A program made the translations under genes and the position numbers. Of a stretch of 62,354 nucleotides of DNA, positions 1-7,604 are shown piece after piece. The DNA is taken from positions 1 through 62,354 of the IMG/VR virus record IMGVR_UViG_3300015158_000001. One strand, written 5' to 3'. The stretch comes from a virus. The notes under the pieces were generated by a model. That model worked only from the letters and a program-made list of their open reading frames with translations, was not told the DNA's origin and did not search any database. Every line of letters starts with the position of its first letter. The stretch's first letter is position 1.

Positions 1-73
1 ACGCGACGTTCGCGTAGCGCGAGCCGGCGCGGCCGTCGCTCACCCAGGACCCGCCGAAGACGGAGGCGCGCGG
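1..73 (-). repeat. DGR variable repeat (VR), 5' segment
   Basis: This segment matches template-repeat positions 61783-61855 except at four places, all T on the plus strand, that is adenines of the minus-strand template: Met ATG to GTG, Asn AAC to AGC, and Asn AAC to CGC (two changes). Homology ends after position 73. The other segment of the VR lies at 62305-62354. Confidence 0.93.
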
Positions 74-829
74 TTCGTCCGGGTCGCCGTCGTGACCCCA
101 TGCCCACAGGTTCCCGGTCGCCTGCATCAGCCCGAACCGGCTGGTGCGCGCGACATCAAGCCCGGTGATGCGCGGGTCCTTGCGGCTGGCGGTCTTCTCG
201 GTGACACCGAAGGCCGCGGCGAAAAACTCCTCCACGCCGAGCAGGCCCTTGCCATGGTGCTTCATCACCGCGACGGCGGTCTCATAGTTGAAGCGACCGT
301 AACGGCCGCCATCCGGTTTCTGTGGCGGCGAGTCGCCATCCGCGATCGTGACGCCGAAGAGGCTGGTGCAATCCAGGTGATCGGCGCCGGTGAGGTAGAT
401 GTCGCACCAGAATTTGCCGGATGGCGCGTCGATCAGCGTCATGCCGCGCGGGTCCGGGCAGGCGGGGCGGAAGTTGCGGTCCCATACCGAGCACGGATTG
501 ATTGCCGGTACGTCGTCGCCACCGGCGCGGGCGACCGCGTTTCCACCAGGCGCGAAGTGGAAGCCACCGAGGATGTCGTCGCCCTGTGGCATGCCTCTCG
601 TGCGGTTCAAGGCGAAGCTTCCGTCCGCGGCGGTGACGACATAGTCGGCGCCGGGGATGAGGTCGATGCCGGGCACCGGCGTGTCGCCGCTGAAGAATAT
701 ACCGGCGAACGTCGTTCCAGCCTTGATCGCGATCGAGCTCGAGCCCGTCACCAGCAGCGCCGGAGAGCTCGGGTCAGTCTTGATCAGGACAGGTGACGCC
801 GCACTCTGTACGCTGATGGGCTTATTCAT
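1..829 (-). CDS. DGR variable protein (C-type lectin fold), first 276 codons; gene continues at 62354-62291
   Basis: This minus-strand frame starts at ATG 829-827 and runs off position 1. It resumes at 62354 and ends with TAG at 62293-62291. Visible length (829+64) plus the 7 nt missing relative to the template repeat gives 900 nt, exactly 300 codons, so the predicted protein has 299 residues. The middle part (ILGGFHFAPGGNA, FRPACPDPRGMTL, GVTIADGDSPP) and the end (MQATGNLWAWG, VFGGSW, GARGRSDHL) are typical of DGR-diversified receptor-binding proteins with a formylglycine-generating-enzyme/C-type-lectin fold. The last ~43 codons are the variable repeat. It starts 5 nt after the ASCH-like gene stops and so sits in the leftward early operon. 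Known members act as phage receptor-binding or surface ligand-binding proteins; the target here is unknown. Confidence 0.9.
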   Translation of the reverse strand, partial: MNKPISVQSAASPVLIKTDPSSPALLVTGSSSIAIKAGTTFAGIFFSGDTPVPGIDLIPGADYVVTAADGSFALNRTRGMPQGDDILGGFHFAPGGNAVARAGGDDVPAINPCSVWDRNFRPACPDPRGMTLIDAPSGKFWCDIYLTGADHLDCTSLFGVTIADGDSPPQKPDGGRYGRFNYETAVAVMKHHGKGLLGVEEFFAAAFGVTEKTASRKDPRITGLDVARTSRFGLMQATGNLWAWGHDGDPDEPRASVFGGSWVSDGRAGSRYANVA

Positions 830-833
830 GGCT

Positions 834-1352
834 TCATGCTCCATGGATTGCCGGCTGCCCGCCGGCGGGGATTGGGTTTTGGGTTGGGGTCGCAACGCCT
901 TCGGCGTCATTGCCGGGCACCTTCCAGCTTTTGAAGGTAGACTCCGCGACGGTAGCGCCCATCTTGTGAGGCCATGCCGGCGAGGCCATCCAGCGCGGCC
1001 ATGTACCCGTGAACTCCACGGCGTCATGCTCCTCGCGCCAGAACTCACGCATTTCGGCGAAGTCGTTAAAGCCGTCGGCAAACGCGAAGCTGTCGAGCGC
1101 CTTCGGTTTGCGCAGGGTCACGCCCGATGTCTCGACACGCGTCCGGCCTTTGAAGACGAGTTTGATCGTCGGCGCCGCGATGCACGGAATGCGAATGATC
1201 AGCGCACAGTGTTTCGTACGCATGCCGGTGTAGAGCTGGAGCTGCTCGCCGGCCATCGCGTGACGTCGAAGCCCGTTCGCGCGGATCGTGCCGCTCTTGG
1301 TCCCGGCCAGGATCGGAGCGACGAAGCGGGGGCGGAATGAATAGGCGACCAT
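834..1352 (-). CDS. ASCH-domain-like protein
   Basis: A 172-residue protein. The N-terminus carries a pattern typical of ASCH (ASC-1 homology) domains, a PUA-like fold linked to RNA or modified-nucleotide recognition: FVAPILAGTKSGTIR, then GEQLQLYTGMRTK. ATG at 1352-1350 overlaps the stop of the upstream gene (TGATG); an in-frame start further upstream would run through that gene and was not used. It ends 5 nt before the DGR variable protein starts, so the two are probably co-transcribed. The family is common in phage early regions; the substrate is not known. Confidence 0.7.
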   Translation of the reverse strand: MVAYSFRPRFVAPILAGTKSGTIRANGLRRHAMAGEQLQLYTGMRTKHCALIIRIPCIAAPTIKLVFKGRTRVETSGVTLRKPKALDSFAFADGFNDFAEMREFWREEHDAVEFTGTWPRWMASPAWPHKMGATVAESTFKSWKVPGNDAEGVATPTQNPIPAGGQPAIHGA

Positions 1353-1558
1353 CAGCCCGCCCTCTCCACCACGCGGCGCACCGTCAGATTGACCAGCTCC
1401 GGGAAAAGCTTGTTCGGGACTTCTTCGGCGAGGCACGCGACGCGGATCGTGTCGATGTCGATCTTTTCGCGCGTGTGCGCTTTGAGCTCCGCATGCAGGC
1501 GGGCCGCAATTCGATCGGCGATGCGCCGGAGGTCAGAGCGATCGATGGGCTCATCCAT
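1352..1558 (-). CDS. small hypothetical protein
   Basis: A 68-residue, charged, probably helical protein (starts MDEPIDRSDLRRIADRIAAR). The ATG at 1558 lies inside the end of the upstream gene (8-nt overlap) and its stop overlaps the ASCH gene start, which supports it as part of the leftward operon. A longer frame to 1690 would overlap the upstream zinc-ribbon gene almost completely. No family recognised. Confidence 0.6.
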   Translation of the reverse strand: MDEPIDRSDLRRIADRIAARLHAELKAHTREKIDIDTIRVACLAEEVPNKLFPELVNLTVRRVVERAG

Positions 1559-1775
1559 TGCCGCACCCGTTCTCGCCGGTGCTGTCACGCGTGACAGGCT
1601 CGCCTTGCAGCAGCGCGCGAATGCGATCGCGCGGGATCTGCGGCCGTTCATCGAACCAGCGGCACACCATGCAGACCGGAAAGCCGTCATAGGTCGACGT
1701 ATGCACCGTGTAGTCGCACCCGGTGCAGGTGAAGACGAAGCCGCCGGAGGCGCTAGGGAAGGGGATGACGGACAT
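1551..1775 (-). CDS. small zinc-ribbon-like protein
   Basis: A 74-residue protein with two cysteine pairs, FTCTGC and PVCMVC, about 19 residues apart, as in a treble-clef or zinc-ribbon knuckle. It starts at ATG 1775-1773 directly at the stop of the upstream gene. It contains one copy of the dispersed palindrome (1582-1597), translated as part of EPVTRDSTG. Function not recognised; nucleic-acid or protein binding through zinc is inferred only. Confidence 0.7.
   Translation of the reverse strand: MSVIPFPSASGGFVFTCTGCDYTVHTSTYDGFPVCMVCRWFDERPQIPRDRIRALLQGEPVTRDSTGENGCGNG
1582..1597. repeat. dispersed palindrome, copy 1 (CTGTCACGCGTGACAG)
   Basis: Perfect 16-bp palindrome inside the small zinc-ribbon gene. 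The 10-bp core TCACGCGTGA recurs in six other places in the window, both inside and outside genes. Confidence 0.75.
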
Positions 1776-2299
1776 CAGTTATCCCCGTCTTCGGTCAGCA
1801 CGCCCGCCGGTGTGTCCGCGCGATGCTGGGCGGCCCGCTCGCGAAACGTCAGCAGGGCCTTCGCGGTCGCCTTGTCGACGAAAGCCTTGTCGGCATCGAG
1901 CGCGGCATCGAGCAGCTCCTGACCGCCGACTTCCATGAGGGCGGCTTGACGCCCTTGATGGAAAGCATTGGTTGCCTCCATGATCTCATCGTTGTAGTCG
2001 CCGAGCACTTGCTGGATCGCGGCGATGTCGCGCTCGGTCAGGACGTGACCGACGCCAAGGCCCCACACATGCTCGCCGCCGTCCATCCCTTCGGGGCATC
2101 GCGCGCCGATCGCGAGCGCCGACCGAATATGATCGCACAGGACTTTGGTGGTAGCCTCGGTCGTGCCACTGATGCGAATCCACTCGGCGCGACGGCTCGA
2201 TGTCCAAGGTCCGCGGTCGTAAAACAGGAGCACGAGCCGGAGCGCGTCCATCACGCCATAGGATGGCTCTTGCGTGTAGTGCGGTTCACTGCCGCTCAT
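1775..2299 (-). CDS. hypothetical early protein
   Basis: A 174-residue soluble protein (starts MSGSEPHYTQEPSYGVMDAL). ATG at 2299 overlaps the stop of the upstream gene in an ATGA arrangement, which decides the start over an in-frame codon at 2341. The C-terminal half is helical and rich in Ala, Asp and Lys. No motif or family recognised. It lies within the leftward early operon. Confidence 0.65.
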   Translation of the reverse strand: MSGSEPHYTQEPSYGVMDALRLVLLFYDRGPWTSSRRAEWIRISGTTEATTKVLCDHIRSALAIGARCPEGMDGGEHVWGLGVGHVLTERDIAAIQQVLGDYNDEIMEATNAFHQGRQAALMEVGGQELLDAALDADKAFVDKATAKALLTFRERAAQHRADTPAGVLTEDGDN

Positions 2300-2769
2300 G
2301 CCGGCACCCTCCAGTTCTTCAGGACGAGCCCGGCCGCCCACACGAAGGCCCAGCCGGACGCGGTGAGCCAGATGTGGCCGGCGTCCCGCGGATAGACGAT
2401 CAGGTTCAGGCGGCTCGTAGCGGTCGCGTTGTCATCGCCATCGCGCAGCGTGCGCAGGCGTTTCGCGATGATCCCGCCGCACCAGCCGGAGCGCTTGCCG
2501 GCTGCGAAGTCGACCTGGTTCGCTTTCGGCACGCTCTCGCCGAGCGCGACGCGGCGCGCCTCGACGCGCGCGAGCGCCGTCATCGCCTGCATTTCGGGTT
2601 CGGTGAGGCGATAGGCTTCGCTCTGCTCGATCAGCAGGCCCTTGAACAGAAGATGCGACGCGGCGCCCTGGTCGACCTTGAGCCGCTTGGCCACGGCCGC
2701 GACGCCGCCGCCGGTCCTTTTGTGTATGCGATGCGCGCGCAGCGCGAGCTTGCGATCGGCGGCCTTCAT
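2296..2769 (-). CDS. hypothetical protein with a possible helix-turn-helix
   Basis: A 157-residue, basic protein. Residues about 20-42 (GGGVAAVAKRLKVDQGAASH) look like a helix-turn-helix or winged-helix segment. The C-terminus (IVYPRDAGHIWLTASGWAFV) is more hydrophobic. ATG 2769; the last bases overlap the next gene (ATGA). It may be a DNA-binding early regulator, but this is inference only. Confidence 0.6.
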   Translation of the reverse strand: MKAADRKLALRAHRIHKRTGGGVAAVAKRLKVDQGAASHLLFKGLLIEQSEAYRLTEPEMQAMTALARVEARRVALGESVPKANQVDFAAGKRSGWCGGIIAKRLRTLRDGDDNATATSRLNLIVYPRDAGHIWLTASGWAFVWAAGLVLKNWRVPA

Positions 2770-2790
2770 GCGGCACCGCCGCAGATGCGA

Positions 2791-3261
2791 TCAGGCCGCG
2801 ATGATCTTCGGAGGAGCTTCGAGGCGAGGCCTGCGGCCCGCCCATTCCGAAATGAGCGCCTGCTTCTCGCGAGAGCGAACGTCGGGAAGATAGTCCCGGA
2901 ACATACACTCGACCGCGAAGTCGCAGTAGTTAGAAAATTCCTGATCTTCCATGATCGGGAAGGCGGTCGAGCGCAACTGCACGGCGACGACGCCCTGCAT
3001 CGTGCCGGCGAGGATGCGCTCGACCAGGCCGGCCTTGAACTTGAGATCGCAATGCAAGGCGTCGGGATGCGCGCCGATCGCGTCGGCGACGTGCCCGACG
3101 AGGCCGCGATACCAGCGATTGAGCTTGCTGGTGCGGGAGAACCGCGTCTGCATTTCCATGGGGTAGCGCTTCGGCAGACGCGCGAGGCGGTCCCGGTCCA
3201 GATCGGTTGCCGGAACGAGCGCAAGACGGCGCTCGTCCCGGACCATGCAGAAGTCCACCAT
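2791..3261 (-). CDS. hypothetical early protein
   Basis: A 156-residue protein starting MVDFCMVRDERRLALVPATD. The region HCDLKFKAGLVERILAG and STAFPIMEDQEFSNYCDFAV recalls phage recombination/early proteins of the DUF1367 or NinB type, but the resemblance is only impressionistic. ATG 3261 lies 49 nt after the stop of the Sak4-like gene. Its position next to a recombination ATPase makes a role in recombination or replication plausible. Confidence 0.6.
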   Translation of the reverse strand: MVDFCMVRDERRLALVPATDLDRDRLARLPKRYPMEMQTRFSRTSKLNRWYRGLVGHVADAIGAHPDALHCDLKFKAGLVERILAGTMQGVVAVQLRSTAFPIMEDQEFSNYCDFAVECMFRDYLPDVRSREKQALISEWAGRRPRLEAPPKIIAA

Positions 3262-3309
3262 GCCTGGAATCTAGACATCGCTTCGCCTTTCGGCATGGTT
3301 AAGAGCCCC

Positions 3310-4800
3310 TCAGCCGAGCCAGACTTCGCCGGGATGGACGCCCGGGGTGCCGCCATTGGTGCGGGCGACCACCTCCGGGGCCGGGGCTTGCGGATCGGGC
3401 TCAGAGGCGGCCGCTTTCGCGGCGGCGCGCCGGTTCTTGGCCGCCTGCGGCTTCTCCGGCTCGGCCGCGTCTTCTTCCGGCTTCGCCTTCTCGGCCTGCA
3501 GGATGTCGCCCTGGCGGGTAATCATCGCGCTGCTCAGACGAAGCCGCGCGGCGATGTCCAGGTCGTCCCGCTTGGCGACCGCCATGCCCCAATGGAGACA
3601 ATCGTTGACGCTGTTGAGCTCGGTCAGCTGAGCGAGCAGCAAATCCTCGATCGACTTCTCGGGCTTCGCCGCCTCGGCCGCGGGCACCGTCGCGGGCGCG
3701 GCCGAATGCTCGGGCAGGCCGTCGTTGAGATCGACCTTCTCGGCTTCCGGCGCACCGTATTTGGACGGCCGGCCTTCCAACTCGCGGTGGAGCTTGTCGT
3801 AGCCGGCCCGAAGATTATCGAGCGGCATCACTTCTTCGACCTCGACCCACCCGGCGTTGAAGGCGTTCCTGATGAGCGAAATCTTGCGCTGCTTCTCCTC
3901 CGCCTTCTGGCCGGGGACATGGAGCACGATCAGGTCCTCGATTTCTCCCAGCACGATCTTGCGCTGCACGGGATGCCAGTCGCGTTTCTCGGTCAGCAGG
4001 ATCGAGCGGCTGTCGCCGGTGTCGCGCACACCGACATGCTCGCCGCCGAGCGCGAGGCGGCTGATGTGCGGCAGGAAGTCTGTAAAGCCGGGATTGTCGA
4101 ACTGGTCGCCGTTGATCTTGTCCCAACGGTCTTTCACGACCGTTGCGCGGTTGAGGAAGATGCGCTCGCGCTTGCCCTGATCGCGCTCATTGCGCTCGAT
4201 CTGCTCCATCAGCACGAGGAGCGAAGGCTCGAAGCCGGTTTCGGCCTCGGTCTTCATCTTCACGCCGACCTTCTCGAGCTGCCGCTTGCCCTGCTCGTCG
4301 GTGTACTGCTCCAGATCGTCGCCGGCGCGCCCGCACATGATGATGTGGAGCTTGGAGTTGATGTAGCGTTTGGTGAACTGCGCCCACCCGTAGTCACCCT
4401 TGATGTAGTTCCAATCGTCGATCTGCAGGAACGTGCGGTTCTTCTGCTTGAGATAGGCCGCGATCAGTTCGCGGTACGGGTGCGTGATCGAGTCGATGAT
4501 GAGCACGGAGTGGTCGCGCTCGGCCTGGTCCATGATCTCGACAAGGCTCTTGAGCGTCTTGTTCTTCTCCACGTCGAGCGGGATTCCCGCCTCCTCGAAA
4601 TCCGGGAGGATGTAGTCTGAGCCGGTTTCGGTATCGAAGAAGGCGGCGGGCTTGTCGGCGTAGGGAATGCCCATCTTTTGCAGATGCTGGATGAGGCCGA
4701 TCGCGACCTTGGCGGCGGTCTTGGTCTTGCCGGCGCTCGTTTTCCCCATGATGCCCATCTTGAGGAAGGCCGATGTGTTGGTAGCGCGTTGTAGTGCCAT
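3310..4800 (-). CDS. Sak4-like RecA-fold ATPase (AAA_24), putative single-strand annealing recombinase
   Basis: A 496-residue protein. Walker A is GIMGKTSAGKTKTA at residues about 17-30; a Walker-B-like strand HSVLIIDSITH lies near residue 100. This arrangement is that of the phage Sak4/AAA_24 family, shortened RecA-like ATPases that work with single-strand-binding or annealing proteins in phage recombination. From residue about 370 the protein is low complexity (Ala, Pro, Glu, Lys rich), a likely disordered tail. ATG 4800 is preceded by a GGAG Shine-Dalgarno. It sits between an XRE regulator and a hypothetical gene in the leftward early operon. Confidence 0.8.
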   Translation of the reverse strand: MALQRATNTSAFLKMGIMGKTSAGKTKTAAKVAIGLIQHLQKMGIPYADKPAAFFDTETGSDYILPDFEEAGIPLDVEKNKTLKSLVEIMDQAERDHSVLIIDSITHPYRELIAAYLKQKNRTFLQIDDWNYIKGDYGWAQFTKRYINSKLHIIMCGRAGDDLEQYTDEQGKRQLEKVGVKMKTEAETGFEPSLLVLMEQIERNERDQGKRERIFLNRATVVKDRWDKINGDQFDNPGFTDFLPHISRLALGGEHVGVRDTGDSRSILLTEKRDWHPVQRKIVLGEIEDLIVLHVPGQKAEEKQRKISLIRNAFNAGWVEVEEVMPLDNLRAGYDKLHRELEGRPSKYGAPEAEKVDLNDGLPEHSAAPATVPAAEAAKPEKSIEDLLLAQLTELNSVNDCLHWGMAVAKRDDLDIAARLRLSSAMITRQGDILQAEKAKPEEDAAEPEKPQAAKNRRAAAKAAASEPDPQAPAPEVVARTNGGTPGVHPGEVWLG

Positions 4801-4835
4801 GACGCTTACTCCGTTGGTGAGGTTGAGGGTGAAGA

Positions 4836-5264
4836 TCAGGCGGCGGCGCGCCGTGGCGCGGGCGTCATCTGCCTTGCGGCTTCGACTTGCGCGACGATCG
4901 CGGCACGCATGTCGCGGCTTTCGATCGCGTTAAAGGCTTGCGCCAGGCGGATGCCGTCGCGCGTCTGTCCGAGCTTGGTCAGCGGATCGTCGCTCGGCGC
5001 GACGCCCTTGCCGTTCTTGTCGGAGGAAGTCCCTTCCGAGAACCAGGCGATCGGGCGTCCGAGCACTTGCGCGACGCGCACCATGCGTCCCGAGCCGACG
5101 CGGTTGACGCCCTTCTCGTATTTCTGCACCTGCTGGAACGTGACGCCGATGCGCTCGCCGAGATCGGTCTGACTGAACTTTGCGGCGATGCGCGCGGCGC
5201 GGATACGCTGGCCGATGAAGGCGTCGATGGCGTCGGCGCGCCGTTGGATCGTGTTGTTCTTCAC
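4836..5264 (-). CDS. XRE-family HTH transcriptional regulator
   Basis: A 142-residue protein with an HTH_3 domain at residues about 17-70 (IRAARIAAKFSQTDLGERIG, then VTFQQVQKYEKGVNRVG). The wording closely resembles HTH regulators widespread in alphaproteobacteria. The start is GTG at 5264-5262, preceded by an AGGGAG element. Being inside the early operon rather than at the switch, it is more likely a secondary regulator than the immunity repressor. Confidence 0.85.
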   Translation of the reverse strand: MKNNTIQRRADAIDAFIGQRIRAARIAAKFSQTDLGERIGVTFQQVQKYEKGVNRVGSGRMVRVAQVLGRPIAWFSEGTSSDKNGKGVAPSDDPLTKLGQTRDGIRLAQAFNAIESRDMRAAIVAQVEAARQMTPAPRRAAA

Positions 5265-5279
5265 GGTCGATACTCCCTG

Positions 5280-5582
5280 TTACGCTGCGCGAGACACGGC
5301 CTGACGCGCAGCAGCGGGCGCGTGGGCGAAGATCTTGATGAGCACCGGCCCCTTGCGCGGGTCGCCGGTGATGAGACCGTGGAGTTGCGAGCGGTGATAC
5401 TCGGAGAGGCATCGCCATTTCGCGACGATGCGCGGCCGTTCGAGTTCGTTAAACAGAACGCCGCGCGGATCGTCGGCCTGCAGCGGACCGAAGGAGAAGC
5501 CGCGCGATTTCAGGAAGGCTTCAGCGGCATGCGAGGCTGCGAAATCGCCGCGCTCGGGAAAGGTGAAGGTGAGGGCGGTCAT
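5280..5582 (-). CDS. hypothetical early protein
   Basis: A 100-residue protein starting MTALTFTFPERGDFAASHAA. ATG 5582 overlaps the upstream stop (ATGA), indicating translational coupling. The order of short strands and helices and the conserved-looking block VAKWRCLSEYHRSQLHGLI suggest a small globular domain. No family recognised. Confidence 0.65.
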   Translation of the reverse strand: MTALTFTFPERGDFAASHAAEAFLKSRGFSFGPLQADDPRGVLFNELERPRIVAKWRCLSEYHRSQLHGLITGDPRKGPVLIKIFAHAPAAARQAVSRAA

Positions 5583-5833
5583 GAGCCCGCCCCCGCGCGC
5601 CTCTTGATCGCCTCATCGCACTCGCGCGAGAACATCGCGAACAGAACGCCGTCCTTGTCGGTCGACCAATGCGATCGCGCCGTCGGCGGATAGCTCGTGC
5701 AGAATTGCGCGGGCTTGTCGCCATCGTCCGTGTCGAAGCGCATGGTGAAGACGCGCTGATGATTGCGGCGCACGGTCGCGGCGTAGCCGTCCGAACAGTC
5801 GAACGCGATGAAAACCGGGATGTCGATCATCAT
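5579..5833 (-). CDS. hypothetical early protein
   Basis: An 84-residue protein (MMIDIPVFIAFDCSDGYAAT). It starts with two Met codons (5833 or 5830), the first overlapping the stop of the membrane protein gene. No domain recognised. Tight coupling on both sides supports it being expressed. Confidence 0.65.
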   Translation of the reverse strand: MMIDIPVFIAFDCSDGYAATVRRNHQRVFTMRFDTDDGDKPAQFCTSYPPTARSHWSTDKDGVLFAMFSRECDEAIKRRAGAGS

Positions 5834-5997
5834 GGCAGCAGCCCCCTGATGACAACGACGCCCGCGTAACCGGCGAGGCCGGCGATCACGATGGCGATGC
5901 TCGCGAGCAGGCCCAACACGATGATGGCCAGCGGTTCGACGCTCGGCGTTGCGCGGGGCCGCGGGAAAGGATGGAAGGAGCGGGGAGCGCGCGTCAT
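5830..5997 (-). CDS. small single-pass membrane protein
   Basis: A 55-residue protein with a proline/arginine-rich N-terminus and one hydrophobic segment (residues about 22-50, IIVLGLLASIAIVIAGLAGY). ATG 5997 overlaps the upstream stop as ATGA, which fixes the start; a longer frame to 6165 would cover the neighbouring gene. Function unknown. Confidence 0.65.
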   Translation of the reverse strand: MTRAPRSFHPFPRPRATPSVEPLAIIVLGLLASIAIVIAGLAGYAGVVVIRGLLP

Positions 5998-6353
5998 GCC
6001 GCCGCTCCCGTCTGTTCGAGGAGCATCCGGCGATACCAGCGCGTGAAGCACACGAGATCGCCGCGGTTCATCGCGCGGTAATCGCTCTCGATGTGGTTGA
6101 GCGCGAGAAGACGGATGTCGCGAGCGCATGCGGTGGCGTGACGTTCGTTGTAGCCTTGCAGCCACGGGGAATTGCCCGGATCGGCGGCGCGCTCGCGCAG
6201 CACGTCGATGGCGGGAAGCGACTTGGCGATCCGCAGGCCATAGGCGATCGCCTGTCGCTCGATGCTTTCGTAGACCGGGCGCGCGTCCGGCGTGGTATCC
6301 GCAGGAAGGATTACGGGCGCGAGCGGTCCCGCGATGGTAAGCGCGTCACGCAT
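5994..6353 (-). CDS. hypothetical early protein
   Basis: A 119-residue, mostly helical protein (MRDALTIAGPLAPVILPADT; later CARDIRLLALNHIESDYRAM). It overlaps the upstream gene by 8 nt. No family recognised. Confidence 0.62.
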   Translation of the reverse strand: MRDALTIAGPLAPVILPADTTPDARPVYESIERQAIAYGLRIAKSLPAIDVLRERAADPGNSPWLQGYNERHATACARDIRLLALNHIESDYRAMNRGDLVCFTRWYRRMLLEQTGAAA

Positions 6354-6759
6354 GGGCGGGGCTCGTGCGTTCGGCCGCGCACTCCAGTTCGATGAGCGCG
6401 AATCCCTCCAGCCCGGCGGTGAGCACGCCGTCGAACAGCCGTTCGTCGACGCCGCGGAAATTCAGCCGCGCTTCCAAGCCGTACGCTTCCACCAGCGGAT
6501 CGACCGCAAGGCAGATCGCCTCCAGATCGTGCGAGAGCGCCCGCGCATCGTCGGGCCCGGCCTCGCCATGGATGCGGTGCGGCCGCAGTCCGGAAAGCTT
6601 CACGATCGCGGCGGCGAGCGCCTTGTAGGTATCGGGCAGGCCTTCGATCCGTTCCGCCGCGCGGGCGAGATCGTGCATCAGCCACATCTGCCGCCGGTAT
6701 TCATCGAGCGCCTTGGCGACGAGGCCGATCGGTGCGTCGTCGGGTGCGAGGGTGGGCAT
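6346..6759 (-). CDS. hypothetical early protein
   Basis: A 137-residue acidic, helical protein (MPTLAPDDAPIGLVAKALDE). ATG 6759 follows the ribbon-helix-helix gene by 2 nt. No recognised motif; the blocks LSHDLEAICLAVDPLVEAYG and LFDGVLTAGLEGFALIELE look like a compact helical domain. Confidence 0.62.
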   Translation of the reverse strand: MPTLAPDDAPIGLVAKALDEYRRQMWLMHDLARAAERIEGLPDTYKALAAAIVKLSGLRPHRIHGEAGPDDARALSHDLEAICLAVDPLVEAYGLEARLNFRGVDERLFDGVLTAGLEGFALIELECAAERTSPAHA

Positions 6760-6761
6760 GG

Positions 6762-7076
6762 TCAGTTGCTCCCTGCGTCAATGCCGCATTCGAGGATGTG
6801 ACGGACTTCGGCGGCGAGGCTCACGCGCTTGCCGACCGCGCGGGCGCGGATGCGCTCGAACAGATCGTTTTCGACCGCGACGACGATGCGGGTGATGCCG
6901 GCGCGATGGCGCCGCGAGGAGCGCGAGCCCCGCCCGATGGCGCTCGGGGGAACGTGGCGCTCGGCGATCGGGCGCGCCGGGGTGACCGGAGCCGCCCGGG
7001 CTACCGGCTCGGGCCGGAACATCGCGAACAGGCGGCGGATGGCGGGGGCGGCGCGCATCTGCTCGACCGCGCTCAC
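6762..7076 (-). CDS. putative ribbon-helix-helix DNA-binding protein
   Basis: A 104-residue protein. Residues about 62-99 (TRIVVAVENDLFERIRARAV, then GKRVSLAAEVRHILECGI) match the strand-helix-helix layout of CopG/Arc-type regulators. The first ~60 residues are Arg/Pro/Ala rich. It is the second gene of the leftward operon, so it could tune early transcription or copy number; this is inference. Confidence 0.65.
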   Translation of the reverse strand: MSAVEQMRAAPAIRRLFAMFRPEPVARAAPVTPARPIAERHVPPSAIGRGSRSSRRHRAGITRIVVAVENDLFERIRARAVGKRVSLAAEVRHILECGIDAGSN

Positions 7077-7237
7077 GCCGGCACCAGTTCAAGCTCGACC
7101 GCTTCACCGCCGCGCAGGTCGGGCGCGATCGGCGCTGCTTCGACGACGAACGGGCCGCAATCGCGCTCGGCGCGCTCGAAGGCTTCGCGGACGAAACGGT
7201 CCTGGAACAGGGCGGAGAGGGTGGTCGGGGTACGCAT
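7073..7237 (-). CDS. first gene of leftward operon, small hypothetical protein
   Basis: A 54-residue acidic protein (MRTPTTLSALFQDRFVREAF). ATG 7237-7235 has a near-ideal GGAGG Shine-Dalgarno, so this start is preferred over an in-frame codon 21 nt upstream. It lies about 35 nt downstream of the leftward promoter's -10. No family recognised. Confidence 0.65.
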   Translation of the reverse strand: MRTPTTLSALFQDRFVREAFERAERDCGPFVVEAAPIAPDLRGGEAVELELVPA

Positions 7238-7271
7238 CGGGTGCCTCCAGAGAATCAATCAACTGGAGGTA

Positions 7272-7299
7272 AGAGTACAACGATATTGTACCTTGTCAA
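7272..7299 (-). promoter_or_regulatory. leftward early promoter (TTGACA-N16-TACTCT)
   Basis: On the minus strand the -35 TTGACA is at 7299-7294 and the -10 TACTCT at 7277-7272, with a 16-bp spacer. The operator at 7275-7291 fills the spacer, so bound repressor would block RNA polymerase. The same hexamers and spacing occur in the rightward promoter at 8156-8183. Confidence 0.75.
7275..7291. promoter_or_regulatory. operator OL1, GTACAACGATATTGTAC
   Basis: 17-bp dyad GTACAA-N5-TTGTAC lying between the -35 and -10 of the leftward promoter. Its centre is 31 bp (about three helical turns) from that of the second site at 7306-7322. Probably bound by the repressor of 7777-8100 and/or the Cro-like protein. 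Confidence 0.8.
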
Positions 7300-7305
7300 T
7301 TGGAA

Positions 7306-7322
7306 GTACAAAAAATTTGTAC
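7306..7322. promoter_or_regulatory. operator OL2, GTACAAAAAATTTGTAC
   Basis: Second perfect GTACAA-N5-TTGTAC dyad, just upstream of the -35 of the leftward promoter; suited to cooperative repressor binding with OL1. Confidence 0.78.
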
Positions 7323-7384
7323 GCAGCCCAAGGCCGTGATCTGGCGGTCGGGTTGTCCACAGAATGGATTCGGAGCCGAAACAA

Positions 7385-7398
7385 TGTCACGCGTGACA
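7385..7398. repeat. dispersed palindrome, copy 2 (TGTCACGCGTGACA)
   Basis: Perfect 14-bp palindrome in the roughly 280-bp gene-free stretch (7323-7604) between the leftward promoter and the next gene. No other clear feature was seen in that stretch, which is AT-richer than the genome average. Confidence 0.75.
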
Positions 7399-7604
7399 CC
7401 GTGACGGTCACGCCAGAGTAGAGGAGAGGAGAATAACTACGTTTAGAACTCGGTGCTGCGCGAGGCGCGGCAAAAAAGTGAATAGGGTTGGTCGAATTGG
7501 TTTGGAGAAATGCGGGACTTTCTGGGATCGGGGCAAGAATTCGGTAGCAATTGAACTGTCACATTGCATGCAAACCCAGGTAGTCCCCGGGGAGCAATTG
7601 CGTC

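Noticed and set aside
2200-4620. Very long open frame on the plus strand opposite the Sak4-like ATPase
   Set aside because: It is a GC-rich antisense shadow: composition is Arg/His/Gly/Leu-biased, it has no recognisable motif, and the minus strand carries a clear Walker-motif protein with tight gene coupling.
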